This document shows positions 35,178-44,389 of a DNA stretch of 50,737 nt, piece by piece. The stretch's first letter is position 1. Every line of letters starts with the position of its first letter. The DNA is taken from assembly GCA_017624085.1 (NCBI GenBank), contig JAGANU010000013.1, forward strand, positions 1 through 50,737, written 5' to 3'. This stretch comes from Coprococcus sp. GTDB lineage: Bacteria; Bacillota_A; Clostridia; Lachnospirales; Lachnospiraceae. The notes below the pieces were generated by a model, which saw only the letters and a program-made list of their open reading frames with translations, was not told the origin of the DNA and ran no database searches. The translations under genes were made by a program, and so were the position numbers.

Positions 35178-36029
35178 ATGGTAATTTTAAAGACGATAGC
35201 AGAAGTTAGAGCACAGGTAAAAGAGTGGAAAAAGCAGGGACTGGAGGTTGGACTTGTACCAACTATGGGTTACCTTCATGAGGGTCATCAGAGCCTTATC
35301 AAAAAGTCGGTAGAGCAGAATGACAGAACAGTTGTAAGTGTATTTGTCAACCCTATTCAGTTTGGACCAAACGAGGATCTTGAAAGCTATCCGAGGGATC
35401 TTGAGGCAGATGCAAGACTTTGCGAAGCTACAGGCGCTGACATAATATTTAATCCGGAGCCTTCAGAGATGTATTCAGATGGCTTTGTTTCATTTATCAA
35501 TATGACAGGCCTTCCAAATGCTCTTTGCGGACTTACAAGACCGATTCACTTTAAGGGAGTTTGCACGGTTGTTGGAAAGCTGTTTAACATTGTAACACCT
35601 GACAGAGCGTATTTTGGACAGAAGGATGCACAGCAGCTTGCCATAATCATGCGCATGGTTAAGGATCTTAATTTTGATATTGAGATTATTGGATGCCCGA
35701 TTATAAGGGAGGAGGATGGCCTTGCAAAAAGCTCCAGGAATATTTATCTTACATCGGAGGAAAGAAAGGCTGCCGTTGTACTTAGTAAGGCAGTAAAGCT
35801 TGGACAGAGCATGATTGAGGATGGTGAGAGATGTGCAGAAAAAATTGTAGGAGCCATGAAAAAGCTTATTGCGTCAGAGCCTCTTGCAGCAATAGATTAT
35901 GTTGAGATGGTAAATATGGATACAATGGAGTCTATCGATATTGCAAAGGGAAATGTTCTCTGCGCAATGGCAGTAAAGTTTGGCAAGGCAAGACTTATTG
36001 ATAACTTTATTGTTAATGATTTGGCATAA
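35178..36029 (+). CDS. panC: Pantoate-beta-alanine ligase (pantothenate synthetase)
   Basis: PanC joins pantoate and beta-alanine with ATP to make pantothenate. The 283-residue protein has the HIGH-type nucleotide motif as HEGH at residues 34-37, preceded by VPTMGYL, and the family segments SVFVNPIQFGPNED, YFGQKDAQQ and SSRNIYLT with the KMSKS-like loop. The start at 35178 follows a GGAGAG site. The frame is open back to 35106, inside the end of panB, but that region has no homology-like sequence and no ribosome site. No panD (aspartate decarboxylase) is present in the window, so beta-alanine must come from a gene elsewhere. Confidence 0.96.
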   Translation: MVILKTIAEVRAQVKEWKKQGLEVGLVPTMGYLHEGHQSLIKKSVEQNDRTVVSVFVNPIQFGPNEDLESYPRDLEADARLCEATGADIIFNPEPSEMYSDGFVSFINMTGLPNALCGLTRPIHFKGVCTVVGKLFNIVTPDRAYFGQKDAQQLAIIMRMVKDLNFDIEIIGCPIIREEDGLAKSSRNIYLTSEERKAAVVLSKAVKLGQSMIEDGERCAEKIVGAMKKLIASEPLAAIDYVEMVNMDTMESIDIAKGNVLCAMAVKFGKARLIDNFIVNDLA

Positions 36030-36053
36030 TACGGAAAGGATAAGCGTAAATAT

Positions 36054-37271
36054 ATGTTAGCAGGAAAGACCATTGTTCTCGGTGTGACAGGCAGCATAGC
36101 AGCATACAAGATTGCAGACCTTGCCAGTATGCTTGTAAAGCAGCATGCGGATGTCAATGTAATAATGACAAAAAATGCCACAAATTTCATAAATCCAATT
36201 ACATTTGAAACGCTTACCGGCAACAAATGCCTGGTTGATACATTTGACAGAAACTTTCAGTTTAATGTAGAGCATGTTGCTTTGGCAAAGAGGGCAGATG
36301 TATTTATGGTGGCCCCTGCATCAGCCAACATTATTGGCAAGATTGCATCGGGTATTGCCGACGATATGCTAAGCACAACAATTATGCCGGCAAAATGTCC
36401 AAAAATTATAGCCCCTGCTATGAATACGGGAATGCTTGAAAATCCAATCGTTCAGGATAATATAAAAAAGCTTATGTCCTACGGATATGAAATAGTAGAG
36501 TCTGCTACAGGTTATCTTGCCTGCGGTGATACCGGAAAGGGAAAGCTTCCTGACGTGGCAGTGCTGTTTGATTATATTGTCAGGGCGGCTCATACAAGGA
36601 GGGATATGGAAGGAGTAAAGCTTCTTGTAACTGCCGGTCCGACCAGGGAGTCGATTGATCCTGTCAGGTACATTACAAACCATTCTACCGGTAAGATGGG
36701 GTATGCCATTGCAAAGCAGGCTATGCTTAGAGGCGCTGAAGTAACCCTTGTTACAGGACAGGTAGAGATTGAACCACCAAGATTTGTCAAGGTGGTTGAC
36801 ATTACCTCAGCCCAGGATATGTATGAGGAGGTTCTGAAGGTCAGCGATTGTCAGGATATAATCATTAAGGCTGCCGCTGTTGCTGATTACAGACCGAAAG
36901 AGGTGGCAGAACACAAGATTAAGAAGTCTGACGGTGAGATGAGTATTGAGCTTACAAGAACCAGGGATATATTGGGCGCGCTTGGAGAGCGCAGAATCGA
37001 AAAGGGGCTGGCTGGTCAGATAATCTGTGGTTTTTCAATGGAGACCAGGGATTTGATAGAAAACTCCAAAAAGAAGATTGCTTCAAAGAAAATAGATCTT
37101 ATTGCGGCCAATAACTTAAATGTTTCAGGGGCTGGCTTTGGAGTAGATACAAATGTTTTAACATTAATTTCAAGTGATAGCGTTAAGGAGCTCCCAATGA
37201 TGTCCAAGGCAGATTGCGCGGACAGGCTTCTTGACCAGCTTATGGATATGAGGGGAAGACGAAAGGCTTAG
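36054..37271 (+). CDS. coaBC: Bifunctional phosphopantothenoylcysteine decarboxylase/synthetase CoaBC
   Basis: The 405-residue enzyme makes 4'-phosphopantetheine for coenzyme A. The N-terminal CoaC half is an FMN-dependent cysteine decarboxylase: GVTGSIAAYK near the start, catalytic His74 in NVEHVALAKRADV, PAMNTGM and ACGDTGKG with the active-site Cys. The C-terminal CoaB half (about 185-405) is the CTP-dependent synthetase with TAGPTRESIDPVRYI and the NHSTGKMG loop, and AAVADYRP and KIKK-type segments. It follows panC by 24 bases. Placing coaBC behind panGBC gives one transcript for pantothenate production and its use. Confidence 0.95.
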   Translation: MLAGKTIVLGVTGSIAAYKIADLASMLVKQHADVNVIMTKNATNFINPITFETLTGNKCLVDTFDRNFQFNVEHVALAKRADVFMVAPASANIIGKIASGIADDMLSTTIMPAKCPKIIAPAMNTGMLENPIVQDNIKKLMSYGYEIVESATGYLACGDTGKGKLPDVAVLFDYIVRAAHTRRDMEGVKLLVTAGPTRESIDPVRYITNHSTGKMGYAIAKQAMLRGAEVTLVTGQVEIEPPRFVKVVDITSAQDMYEEVLKVSDCQDIIIKAAAVADYRPKEVAEHKIKKSDGEMSIELTRTRDILGALGERRIEKGLAGQIICGFSMETRDLIENSKKKIASKKIDLIAANNLNVSGAGFGVDTNVLTLISSDSVKELPMMSKADCADRLLDQLMDMRGRRKA

Positions 37272-37284
37272 TGAGGCGTGAAAT

Positions 37285-37755
37285 GTGAATCTGATAATTG
37301 ATAAAAAAAAGCTTAGAATAATATGTTTTGCCCTATTTATTGTATATATTATTTTAATAGTATACTTTCTGATATTTAGCGATATGTTTGGCAGAGGCAG
37401 CGGATATAACGAAAGAAGATATAATCTTCGTCCGTTTCAGGAGATACTACGTTTTATAAAATACGGTGACCAGCTTGATGGACAGAGCGTATTTCTTAAT
37501 ATATATGGCAATATAATTGCCTTTGTTCCTTTTGGCATGCTGATAAGATGGGCGAGAAACAAAAGAACAACATTGTTGCAGGCCACAATATATTCATTTG
37601 TATTCACCTTAGCAATAGAGATCGTTCAGTATATTACAAAGCTTGGTGTATTTGATGTTGATGATATTATACTAAATACATTTGGCGGAGTTACAGGCTA
37701 TCTGATTTACTATATAATGTCAGTGCTTTATAGGAGATATCATGCAGAGAAGTAA
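37285..37755 (+). CDS. VanZ-like membrane protein
   Basis: This 156-residue protein has four hydrophobic helices and the VanZ family pattern: YNLRPFQEI after the first helix and NIIAFVPFGMLI around the second, then a helix ending AIEIVQYI and an FDVDDIILNTFGG motif before the last helix. VanZ of glycopeptide resistance elements gives low-level teicoplanin resistance by an unknown mechanism, and VanZ-like proteins are common in Firmicutes without resistance genes. No van genes are near, so a resistance role is not implied. The start is GTG at 37285 after a GAGGCG site. It overlaps the next gene by 14 bases. Confidence 0.85.
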   Translation: MNLIIDKKKLRIICFALFIVYIILIVYFLIFSDMFGRGSGYNERRYNLRPFQEILRFIKYGDQLDGQSVFLNIYGNIIAFVPFGMLIRWARNKRTTLLQATIYSFVFTLAIEIVQYITKLGVFDVDDIILNTFGGVTGYLIYYIMSVLYRRYHAEK

Positions 37756-38056
37756 GGAATTTAGTGTTTCGGCACCTGGAATGCCGAAGGATACAATAAT
37801 CGGTTATTTCCTTGGAGGATTTAGCGGTATATTTGTTATTATTTCAATAATAAAATCAATAATTACCCAGGGAAAAGTCCAACGAGTATATGGAGTTCTT
37901 ATGGTTAGTGCTCTTATTATGGCATTTACCGGAATGGTATTTTCTATAATAGGGTACCGGGCGGATATGGGTGGTATTACACCTAAGAAGATGGCTATAG
38001 TGCTAAATGTGTGTGTGCTGTTTGCCACATTAATATTTTTGCTTATGGGCTTATAG
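37742..38056 (+). CDS. Small membrane protein with three predicted helices
   Basis: This 104-residue protein has a polar N-terminus of about 18 residues and three hydrophobic helices (about 20-40, 50-68 and 82-102). I do not recognise a characterised family, although Lachnospiraceae genomes often have such a gene here next to the peptidase that follows. The ATG lies seven bases after AGGAGAT and overlaps the VanZ-like gene by 14 bases, so the two are probably translated together. The large peptidase gene begins 16 bases after its stop. Confidence 0.7.
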   Translation: MQRSKEFSVSAPGMPKDTIIGYFLGGFSGIFVIISIIKSIITQGKVQRVYGVLMVSALIMAFTGMVFSIIGYRADMGGITPKKMAIVLNVCVLFATLIFLLMGL

Positions 38057-38071
38057 AAGAGAGGATATTGG

Positions 38072-40168
38072 ATGAATTATTATAAAAATCTCGTGGAAGA
38101 GTTTGAAGATATAGAAGAAAGATATGAGCTTATTATTGATAGAATAAGACAGATAGGTGAGGAGACCGTCGTTAAGGCACCATACAGAGATTATTTTGTT
38201 TCTGTAGCAGGCTTTATATCTTACATGGGACAGGTGCTTGATATTGTAAGAAACGACAAATTAGGAGAACAAACTCTTGGCACACTTTCTGATATCAACA
38301 AAAACATGTACGCTGATATTATAGGTGACGGCTATGACAAGAGCTACGCGAATTACAGATATATTTATGAAAAGTTTCTTGCAGATAAAAGCCGGGATGA
38401 AGCGGAAATAAAACAGCTTTCCCAGATACTTTGCTTTTTATACAATGAAATAAGGGGAATGACGGTATATGTTTTTGAGGGACGAATAGTTGACATAACT
38501 TTGCTTGCTGAGCTGTTTGTACAGGTATATTTCATGTTTCAGGAAAATGTTTGTGTGAAAGAGCTTCAATCCGTTATATATTATTTTGAACATGATTATG
38601 CAGAATATTTTGTATCCTACAGGATAAGGGAGCAGCTTGATCCTACTCTTTCATTTGCTGTGGATATTATCATGAACAGTGATTTGACGGACACTTCATA
38701 CCTGTACAGCTACGGCGAGTATATCGGAGATAATGAAATTCAGACCTCCAAATATCTTGCATCTCTTTCCGAGGAAGAGATATGGTCTATGGCAAAAACA
38801 TTTACAGAGGGCTATAGACTTGGCTTTGAAGCTGCAAGAATAGACCTGTCAGTAAAAAAGACTGTTAATATAAGATATTTTGTTGGGCAGGAGAGAATGG
38901 TGCGGGCTGCTATTATGCAGTTTAAGGAGATGGGACTTACCCCTATATGCTACAGATATTCAGTAGGCAGAATAAACAGAAGACTTATTGGCAGGGTAGG
39001 GTATTCTTCCTCTGTTCCAAATAAACAGCTTGAGTATGACCACAGAATGGACGAAGCTCTCTTTATGGATAGAAAGCTCATGGAAAGAAAGCTTGAAATA
39101 GTCAGACAGACCTACAAGAGCTTAAGTCACGATGCACATGTATATGCAGGTCCGGCAGTGATAGAGGTATTCGGTGAAACACCATTTGAACCTGTAAGGA
39201 GTGAGCTTTGCCCTGAGCTTGACAGCAGACAGCAGAAGATGCAGATTGAATACCAGACAAGCAGTGCAGCTGTTATAAACGATTATATTGAGAGAGAAAA
39301 GACAAGCTTTACAATAATAGCTTATCCAATTCCTGAGATTGGAGATTTTGAGCGGATATTTGGCGAGACGGTTAAGATAAATACACTCGACAACAATGTG
39401 TACAGAGGTCTTCATCAGTGCATAATTGATGAGCTTGACAAAGCGCAGAGTGTTCGTGTTGTCGGACAGGGGGATAACATAACGGATATTACAGTTATGA
39501 TGCACCAAATGACTGATCCGGATAAAGAGACAAACTTTGAGAACTGTGTTGCAGATGTAAACATTCCGGTGGGAGAGGTATTTACATCTCCTAAGCTGAC
39601 CGGTACAAAGGGTGTGTTAAATGTCAGTGAGGTTTATTTGGACGACCTTAAATATGTGAACCTTAAGATAACATTTGAGGATGGCATGATATCCGATTAT
39701 GATTGCAGCAACTATGATGACCCTGCCGAGAACAAGAAGTTTATCTGGGATAATCTCCTAGGGGGAAGGGAAACTCTTCCGATTGGAGAGTTTGCAATCG
39801 GAACAAATACGACAGCCTACGTGATTGCAAGAAAATATGATATAGTCTATAAACTGCCTATTCTTATAGTGGAGAAGATGGGACCGCACTTTGCAGTTGG
39901 CGATACATGCTATAGCTGGAGTGAGGAAAACAGACTATACAATCCTGACGGAAAAGAGATCGTGGCAAAGGATAATGAGTGCTCAATACTGAGAAAGACA
40001 GACATAGCTAAGGCGTACTTCAACTGCCATACAGATATTACAATACCATACGATGAAATAGGTGGAATATATTCAGTTCACCCTGATGGCACAGAGGTTG
40101 CGATAATTAAAAACGGCCGATTCGTTCTGCCCGGAACGGAAGAACTGAATAAGCCGTTTGATAAGTAG
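38072..40168 (+). CDS. M29-like metallo-aminopeptidase with a large N-terminal domain
   Basis: The 698-residue protein has a C-terminal half (about 400-698) matching peptidase family M29 (AmpS/thermostable aminopeptidase), which uses two metal ions. Candidate ligands are Glu502 in VPVGEVFTSP-like context, Glu573 in LPIGEFAIG, His606 in GPHFAVGD, and His653 and Asp655 in NCHTD, with Tyr614 at the place of the catalytic Tyr. Spacing agrees roughly with Thermus AmpT. The N-terminal half (1-370), helical and acidic, has no match I know; classic M29 enzymes are about 410 residues. It may form a regulatory or docking module. The protein has no signal peptide and should be cytoplasmic. It converges with the minus-strand cyclase gene with only 16 bases between them. 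Confidence 0.7.
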   Translation: MNYYKNLVEEFEDIEERYELIIDRIRQIGEETVVKAPYRDYFVSVAGFISYMGQVLDIVRNDKLGEQTLGTLSDINKNMYADIIGDGYDKSYANYRYIYEKFLADKSRDEAEIKQLSQILCFLYNEIRGMTVYVFEGRIVDITLLAELFVQVYFMFQENVCVKELQSVIYYFEHDYAEYFVSYRIREQLDPTLSFAVDIIMNSDLTDTSYLYSYGEYIGDNEIQTSKYLASLSEEEIWSMAKTFTEGYRLGFEAARIDLSVKKTVNIRYFVGQERMVRAAIMQFKEMGLTPICYRYSVGRINRRLIGRVGYSSSVPNKQLEYDHRMDEALFMDRKLMERKLEIVRQTYKSLSHDAHVYAGPAVIEVFGETPFEPVRSELCPELDSRQQKMQIEYQTSSAAVINDYIEREKTSFTIIAYPIPEIGDFERIFGETVKINTLDNNVYRGLHQCIIDELDKAQSVRVVGQGDNITDITVMMHQMTDPDKETNFENCVADVNIPVGEVFTSPKLTGTKGVLNVSEVYLDDLKYVNLKITFEDGMISDYDCSNYDDPAENKKFIWDNLLGGRETLPIGEFAIGTNTTAYVIARKYDIVYKLPILIVEKMGPHFAVGDTCYSWSEENRLYNPDGKEIVAKDNECSILRKTDIAKAYFNCHTDITIPYDEIGGIYSVHPDGTEVAIIKNGRFVLPGTEELNKPFDK

Positions 40169-40184
40169 CAATATATTGATAGTA

Positions 40185-42494
40185 TTATTTCAAGATAGAG
40201 GCTCTCTTGTAGCGCTTATTAGCGTACAGTGCCGTATCGGCCTGAGACAGGAGATCCTCTATTTTTTGTTCTCCATTACAGATAAATTCGTTAATTCCCA
40301 CACTCATCTCAATGAAATATGGTTTGCCGCAGGTGCTATTCAGCTCTGCAGAGTAATCCTTAATTCTTTGCTGAACCTGGGAGATATAATCCGGAGAATC
40401 CACAATGTCAAAGCAGACAAATTCGTCTCCTCCGATTCGACCAATAACCCCGTTTGAACCAAAGCTTTGAGATAGAATGTTTGCAATATTTCTAAGTGCG
40501 AAATCACCATCCTTATGCCCGAACCTGTCGTTGACAACCTTGAGGGAATCCATGTCAGCAAAGAGAAGAAAAGCGTGTTTACCAAGATTAGACGGAATAT
40601 TAATGTAGAATTCTACTCTCTCCATAAAACCTCTTCTGTTATAAATTCCGGTAAGCTCGTCTGAGGTTGACAGATGATTTAACAGCTCATTCTTTTCGTG
40701 AATCTCATTTAATGACATCTTAAGCTGTTCCTGGGTTATGTTCTGCTCCCTTAATAGGGACATGTACTTCAGTGATGCTCCAAGCTGAAGGCTTGTTGAG
40801 TATATACTTCCAAAATTATTAACATCCGTGTTACATATGAATAAACCATGATGATCCTCATTTGTGAATATAGGCACAATAATAGAGGTAAATCTTTTAT
40901 CATAGTATGTATATTCGTTGTCAAATATTTCTTCAGCCGGTAGTCTTCTTGTTTCTCCGAATAGAACATTCTTGTTTACCTTGTTGTAGTATGCCTGTAG
41001 AAACAGAGATTTTGGTACAGTCCAGCTGCCATTGTCATTGAGTTTTATACTGTCATCGTAGGTGTAGATATATGCACCTTCATATTCAAGCTCAGAAAGC
41101 TTAGAGAGTATTGACATATATGTTTTTTCCGGATCATTGCCGTATGTTAAGGTATCTCTCGTGATATATACAGAGGACCAGCTGGTCATCTGATTTTTTC
41201 TCATCCTGTCATAAAGCTGATTGGATATAAACAGAGATATGGTGTTCATAATATTGGCATTAAGCTGATTGAACCTGATGCTGATTTCCTGTGGCACATT
41301 ACAGCCCAAAATAATAGAGGATAGCTTTCTGAACATGTATGCGGCCTTCTGGATAGGATAGAAGGTTACAATATTTGAGCTTAATATCTCCTTTATCTCG
41401 TCAATTATCATATCCTGGCTTATAATCATTTGTTTATCATCTCTGAGATATGTAATGATATCAGCAAATATTGGATTAAATGCATCAATAACACTGCGTG
41501 AAAAAAATGAATTCTCAATATCTGCAAACAGAAGGCTGTCTATTATCTCTATAATGGCAGATATAGAATGGCTCTTTAGGATGGCGTAGATATTTGATAT
41601 ATCCTCCTTTGTACACAGCCCGCAACAGCAGGAATTCCTTCTGATGAACTGTGGCTCAAGTGATTCAGAGGATACCGATTCAGATCTTGCAAGCCTTGCA
41701 CTGGCGTGTACTGCCCTGTAGCCGAGCTCACTTGCATTTGCGTTTACAGTGGTGAGAGGAGGGTCGAGGCTGACTGATGATGGAGAGTCATCAAAGCCTG
41801 TTACGGATAAATTATCCCCAATCTTAAAGCCTCTTGCCTTTATTACATCATAGCTTCCTATAGCCATCTGATCATTACCAAATACAATGGCATCAACATC
41901 CGGATTGTTGTCAATAAGCCTGGAAACCTCCTGCTTGCAGTGCTCAGAAAAATCGCCATGTACTATCATTGAATTATTAAATGGTAGTCCATTTTCGGCA
42001 AGAACCTTTCTGTATATGGAAAGCCTTTGGTTGCTTTCCGGATTATCCTCCTTGCCGGCAACAAAGCATATATGTTTTCTGTCATGCTCTTTTACAAGAT
42101 GCTCCATCAGCTGTCTCATTCCTCTTGTGTTATCAGTCTTAATGCATGGGTATCCCATAATTTCCTCTTCAATGGTGAGTATAGGAATTCCATCAAAATG
42201 GGATAGGAATGTGGAGAGATCCTTTTCAGATAAAAATGACTGTATAGATGCTGCGGAAATAATCAGAGCGTCAAGACATTCCGGATTTGCATAGTAAAAT
42301 ATAGAGTTATACTGGTAATCGTACATCTGATTAGCAGGGTCGTAAAAGGATGCATTAAGAAACATCCCGGGAAAGACAATAAGATTAATGTCCAGCTCCT
42401 TAGCAGCATATTCAGCTCCTTTGCATAACTCCTTTGCATAATCGTTATCAATATGGCATGTAAATATTCCGATGTTAAGTCTGTTGTTGGTCAT
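40185..42494 (-). CDS. Diguanylate cyclase with LacI-type sugar-binding sensor domain
   Basis: The 769-residue protein starts directly with a type-1 periplasmic-binding fold of the LacI/GalR kind (about 5-285: NIGIFTCHIDND, DAIVFGNDQMAIG and SVTGFDDSP). There is no helix-turn-helix before it and no signal peptide, so the domain would sense a sugar in the cytoplasm. A central helical and GAF-like region (about 300-590) follows, with a short coiled coil, then a GGDEF domain with an FADMDSLK metal site and GGDEF at 688-692. The catalytic residues are intact, so it should make cyclic di-GMP. The RxxD inhibitory site expected just before GGDEF is missing, suggesting no product feedback there. The start is preceded on the minus strand by AAAGGAG. 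Confidence 0.88.
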   Translation of the reverse strand: MTNNRLNIGIFTCHIDNDYAKELCKGAEYAAKELDINLIVFPGMFLNASFYDPANQMYDYQYNSIFYYANPECLDALIISAASIQSFLSEKDLSTFLSHFDGIPILTIEEEIMGYPCIKTDNTRGMRQLMEHLVKEHDRKHICFVAGKEDNPESNQRLSIYRKVLAENGLPFNNSMIVHGDFSEHCKQEVSRLIDNNPDVDAIVFGNDQMAIGSYDVIKARGFKIGDNLSVTGFDDSPSSVSLDPPLTTVNANASELGYRAVHASARLARSESVSSESLEPQFIRRNSCCCGLCTKEDISNIYAILKSHSISAIIEIIDSLLFADIENSFFSRSVIDAFNPIFADIITYLRDDKQMIISQDMIIDEIKEILSSNIVTFYPIQKAAYMFRKLSSIILGCNVPQEISIRFNQLNANIMNTISLFISNQLYDRMRKNQMTSWSSVYITRDTLTYGNDPEKTYMSILSKLSELEYEGAYIYTYDDSIKLNDNGSWTVPKSLFLQAYYNKVNKNVLFGETRRLPAEEIFDNEYTYYDKRFTSIIVPIFTNEDHHGLFICNTDVNNFGSIYSTSLQLGASLKYMSLLREQNITQEQLKMSLNEIHEKNELLNHLSTSDELTGIYNRRGFMERVEFYINIPSNLGKHAFLLFADMDSLKVVNDRFGHKDGDFALRNIANILSQSFGSNGVIGRIGGDEFVCFDIVDSPDYISQVQQRIKDYSAELNSTCGKPYFIEMSVGINEFICNGEQKIEDLLSQADTALYANKRYKRASILK

Positions 42495-42566
42495 ATATAT
42501 GCTCCTTTTACAGTATCTGATAAGGCCTTTATGTCGCTGTCTCGATCAAACTATATTAATACACAA

Positions 42567-42595
42567 ATCTTACCATAACATGGTTCTTTTTTCAA
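42567..42595 (-). promoter_or_regulatory. Possible promoter for the sensor-diguanylate cyclase gene
   Basis: Read on the minus strand, TTGAAA (42590-42595) and TAAGAT (42567-42572) are 17 bases apart and lie about 75 bases before the start codon. The -10 match is only moderate. Confidence 0.45.
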
Positions 42596-42628
42596 ATAAT
42601 AATGAACATTTTGACTTTAATCTCATTC

Positions 42629-42657
42629 TTTACAAAGCAAATGAATTAAACTATAAT
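42629..42657 (+). promoter_or_regulatory. Promoter for purM-purN-purD
   Basis: TTTACA (42629-42634) and TATAAT (42652-42657) are separated by 17 bases. Transcription would start near 42664, about 56 bases before the TTG start of purM. I see no PurR box or purine riboswitch in this short leader. Confidence 0.75.
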
Positions 42658-42719
42658 TTATGGGAGTGTTTACATGACACAGAACTCTTTTACAAAACAG
42701 ATAACAGGAGGACAAGAAA

Positions 42720-43745
42720 TTGGATTACAAGAATGCCGGAGTTGATATTGAAGCTGGATACAAGTCAGTGGAGCTTATGAAAAAGCATATCAAAACAACA
42801 ATGAGACCTGAGGTGCTTGGCGGAATCGGTGGATTTGCAGGTGCATTTAGCCTTGCAAAGATAAAAGAGATGGAAGAGCCAGTTTTACTTTCAGGAACTG
42901 ACGGTTGTGGTACAAAGGTGCAGCTTGCATATATCATGGACAAGCATGATACAATCGGTATTGATGCTGTTGCAATGTGTGTAAATGATATAGCATGTTC
43001 AGGTGGTGAGCCACTTTTCTTCCTTGACTATATAGCATGCGGAAAGAATTATCCTGAGAAGATAGCAACGATAGTAAGCGGCGTGGCAGAGGGCTGTAAT
43101 CAGTCAGGTGCGGCACTTGTCGGCGGTGAGACAGCAGAGCATCCGGGACTTATGCCTGAGAATGAGTATGATATTGCTGGATTTGCAGTAGGTGTTGTTG
43201 AGAAGAAGGAGTTAATCACAGGAGAGAATATTAAAGCTGGAGATACACTTATCGGTATTGCTTCAAGCGGAGTACACAGCAATGGATTTTCGCTTGTCCG
43301 TAAGGTGTTTAAGATGACAAAGGAATCTCTTGATACATATTATGATGAATTAGGCAAGACACTTGGAGAGGCACTTATTGAGCCAACAAGAATATATGTA
43401 AAGGCACTTAAGTCCGTTAAGGATGCAGGAATAACAGTGAAGGGCTGCAGCCATATTACCGGAGGTGGTTTCTATGAGAATATTCCTAGAATGCTTCCGG
43501 ATGGAGTGCGTGCTCAGGTAAATAAGGCTTCATACGAGGTTCCTGCAATATTTAAGCTTCTTGCAAAGGAAGGAGATATTGATGAGCATATGATGTACAA
43601 TACCTACAACATGGGTGTTGGTATGTGTCTTGCTATTGATCCTGCAGATGCAGACAAGACTATTGCTGCAATCGAAGCTGCCGGAGATAAGGCATTTGTA
43701 CTTGGAACAGTAGTTGATGGTGAAAAGGGAGTAGACGTATGCTAA
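42720..43745 (+). CDS. purM: Phosphoribosylformylglycinamidine cyclo-ligase
   Basis: PurM closes the imidazole ring in purine synthesis, turning FGAM into AIR with ATP. The 341-residue protein has the family motifs DYKNAGVDIEAG at the start, LLSGTDGCGTK, GIDAVAMCVNDIACSGGEPLFF around residue 80-100, and GGETAEHPG. It is a cytoplasmic dimer in known cases. The start is TTG at 42720, eight bases after CAGGAGG; the conserved N-terminus begins exactly there. It overlaps purN by seven bases. Confidence 0.96.
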   Translation: MDYKNAGVDIEAGYKSVELMKKHIKTTMRPEVLGGIGGFAGAFSLAKIKEMEEPVLLSGTDGCGTKVQLAYIMDKHDTIGIDAVAMCVNDIACSGGEPLFFLDYIACGKNYPEKIATIVSGVAEGCNQSGAALVGGETAEHPGLMPENEYDIAGFAVGVVEKKELITGENIKAGDTLIGIASSGVHSNGFSLVRKVFKMTKESLDTYYDELGKTLGEALIEPTRIYVKALKSVKDAGITVKGCSHITGGGFYENIPRMLPDGVRAQVNKASYEVPAIFKLLAKEGDIDEHMMYNTYNMGVGMCLAIDPADADKTIAAIEAAGDKAFVLGTVVDGEKGVDVC

Positions 43746-44365
43746 AGATAGCAGTGCTTGTATCAGGTGGCGGAACAAACCTTCAGGCCATCATTGATGC
43801 AATTGACAGTAAGGTAATAACTGATACAGAGATTACAGCTGTAATAAGCAATAACAAGAATGCATTTGCCCTTGAGCGCGCAGCAATGGCCGGCATAACA
43901 GGAATGGTTGTGAGCCCAAAGGACTACAAGGACAGAGAAAGCTTTAATGTTGCTCTCCTTGGAAAGCTGCAGGAGCTTAATGTTGATTTGATCGTGCTTG
44001 CAGGATATCTGGTAGTGATACCTGAGATCGTAATAGATGCATTTCCTAACAGAATTATAAATATTCATCCGTCACTTATTCCATCATTTTGTGGTACAGG
44101 CTACTATGGACTAAAGGTTCATGAGGCTGCTCTTGCCCGGGGAGTAAAGGTGGTTGGAGCTACAGTTCATTTTGTTGACAAGGGAACTGATACAGGGCCT
44201 ATTATCATGCAGAAGGCAGTTTGTGTAGAAAATGGTGATACACCAAAGGTTCTTCAGCAGAGAGTTATGGAGCAGGCAGAGTGGAAGCTTCTTCCTGCGG
44301 TAATCGATAAGATTGCCCATGGCAAGGTTAAGGTAGTGGACAATATTGCAGTAGTTGAAGAATAA
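43739..44365 (+). CDS. purN: Phosphoribosylglycinamide formyltransferase
   Basis: PurN transfers a formyl group from 10-formyltetrahydrofolate to GAR. The 208-residue protein shows AVLVSGGGTNLQAIID at the N-terminus, the VISNNKNAFAL segment, the RIINIHPSLIPSFCG motif with the catalytic Asn and His, and VHFVDKGTDTGPII with the active Asp. Its ATG overlaps the end of purM, so translation is probably coupled. The purD gene follows after 24 bases. Confidence 0.96.
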   Translation: MLKIAVLVSGGGTNLQAIIDAIDSKVITDTEITAVISNNKNAFALERAAMAGITGMVVSPKDYKDRESFNVALLGKLQELNVDLIVLAGYLVVIPEIVIDAFPNRIINIHPSLIPSFCGTGYYGLKVHEAALARGVKVVGATVHFVDKGTDTGPIIMQKAVCVENGDTPKVLQQRVMEQAEWKLLPAVIDKIAHGKVKVVDNIAVVEE

Positions 44366-44389
44366 TACAATATATCAGGAGGATAATCC

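Noticed and set aside
37285..37755. Glycopeptide resistance locus suggested by the VanZ-like gene
   Set aside because: No vanA-, vanH-, vanX- or vanRS-like gene is nearby; VanZ-like genes are common without resistance.
40158..40457. Plus-strand frame of 99 codons after the M29-like peptidase
   Set aside because: It is antisense to the GGDEF domain of the minus-strand cyclase and overlaps the peptidase stop; a shadow frame.
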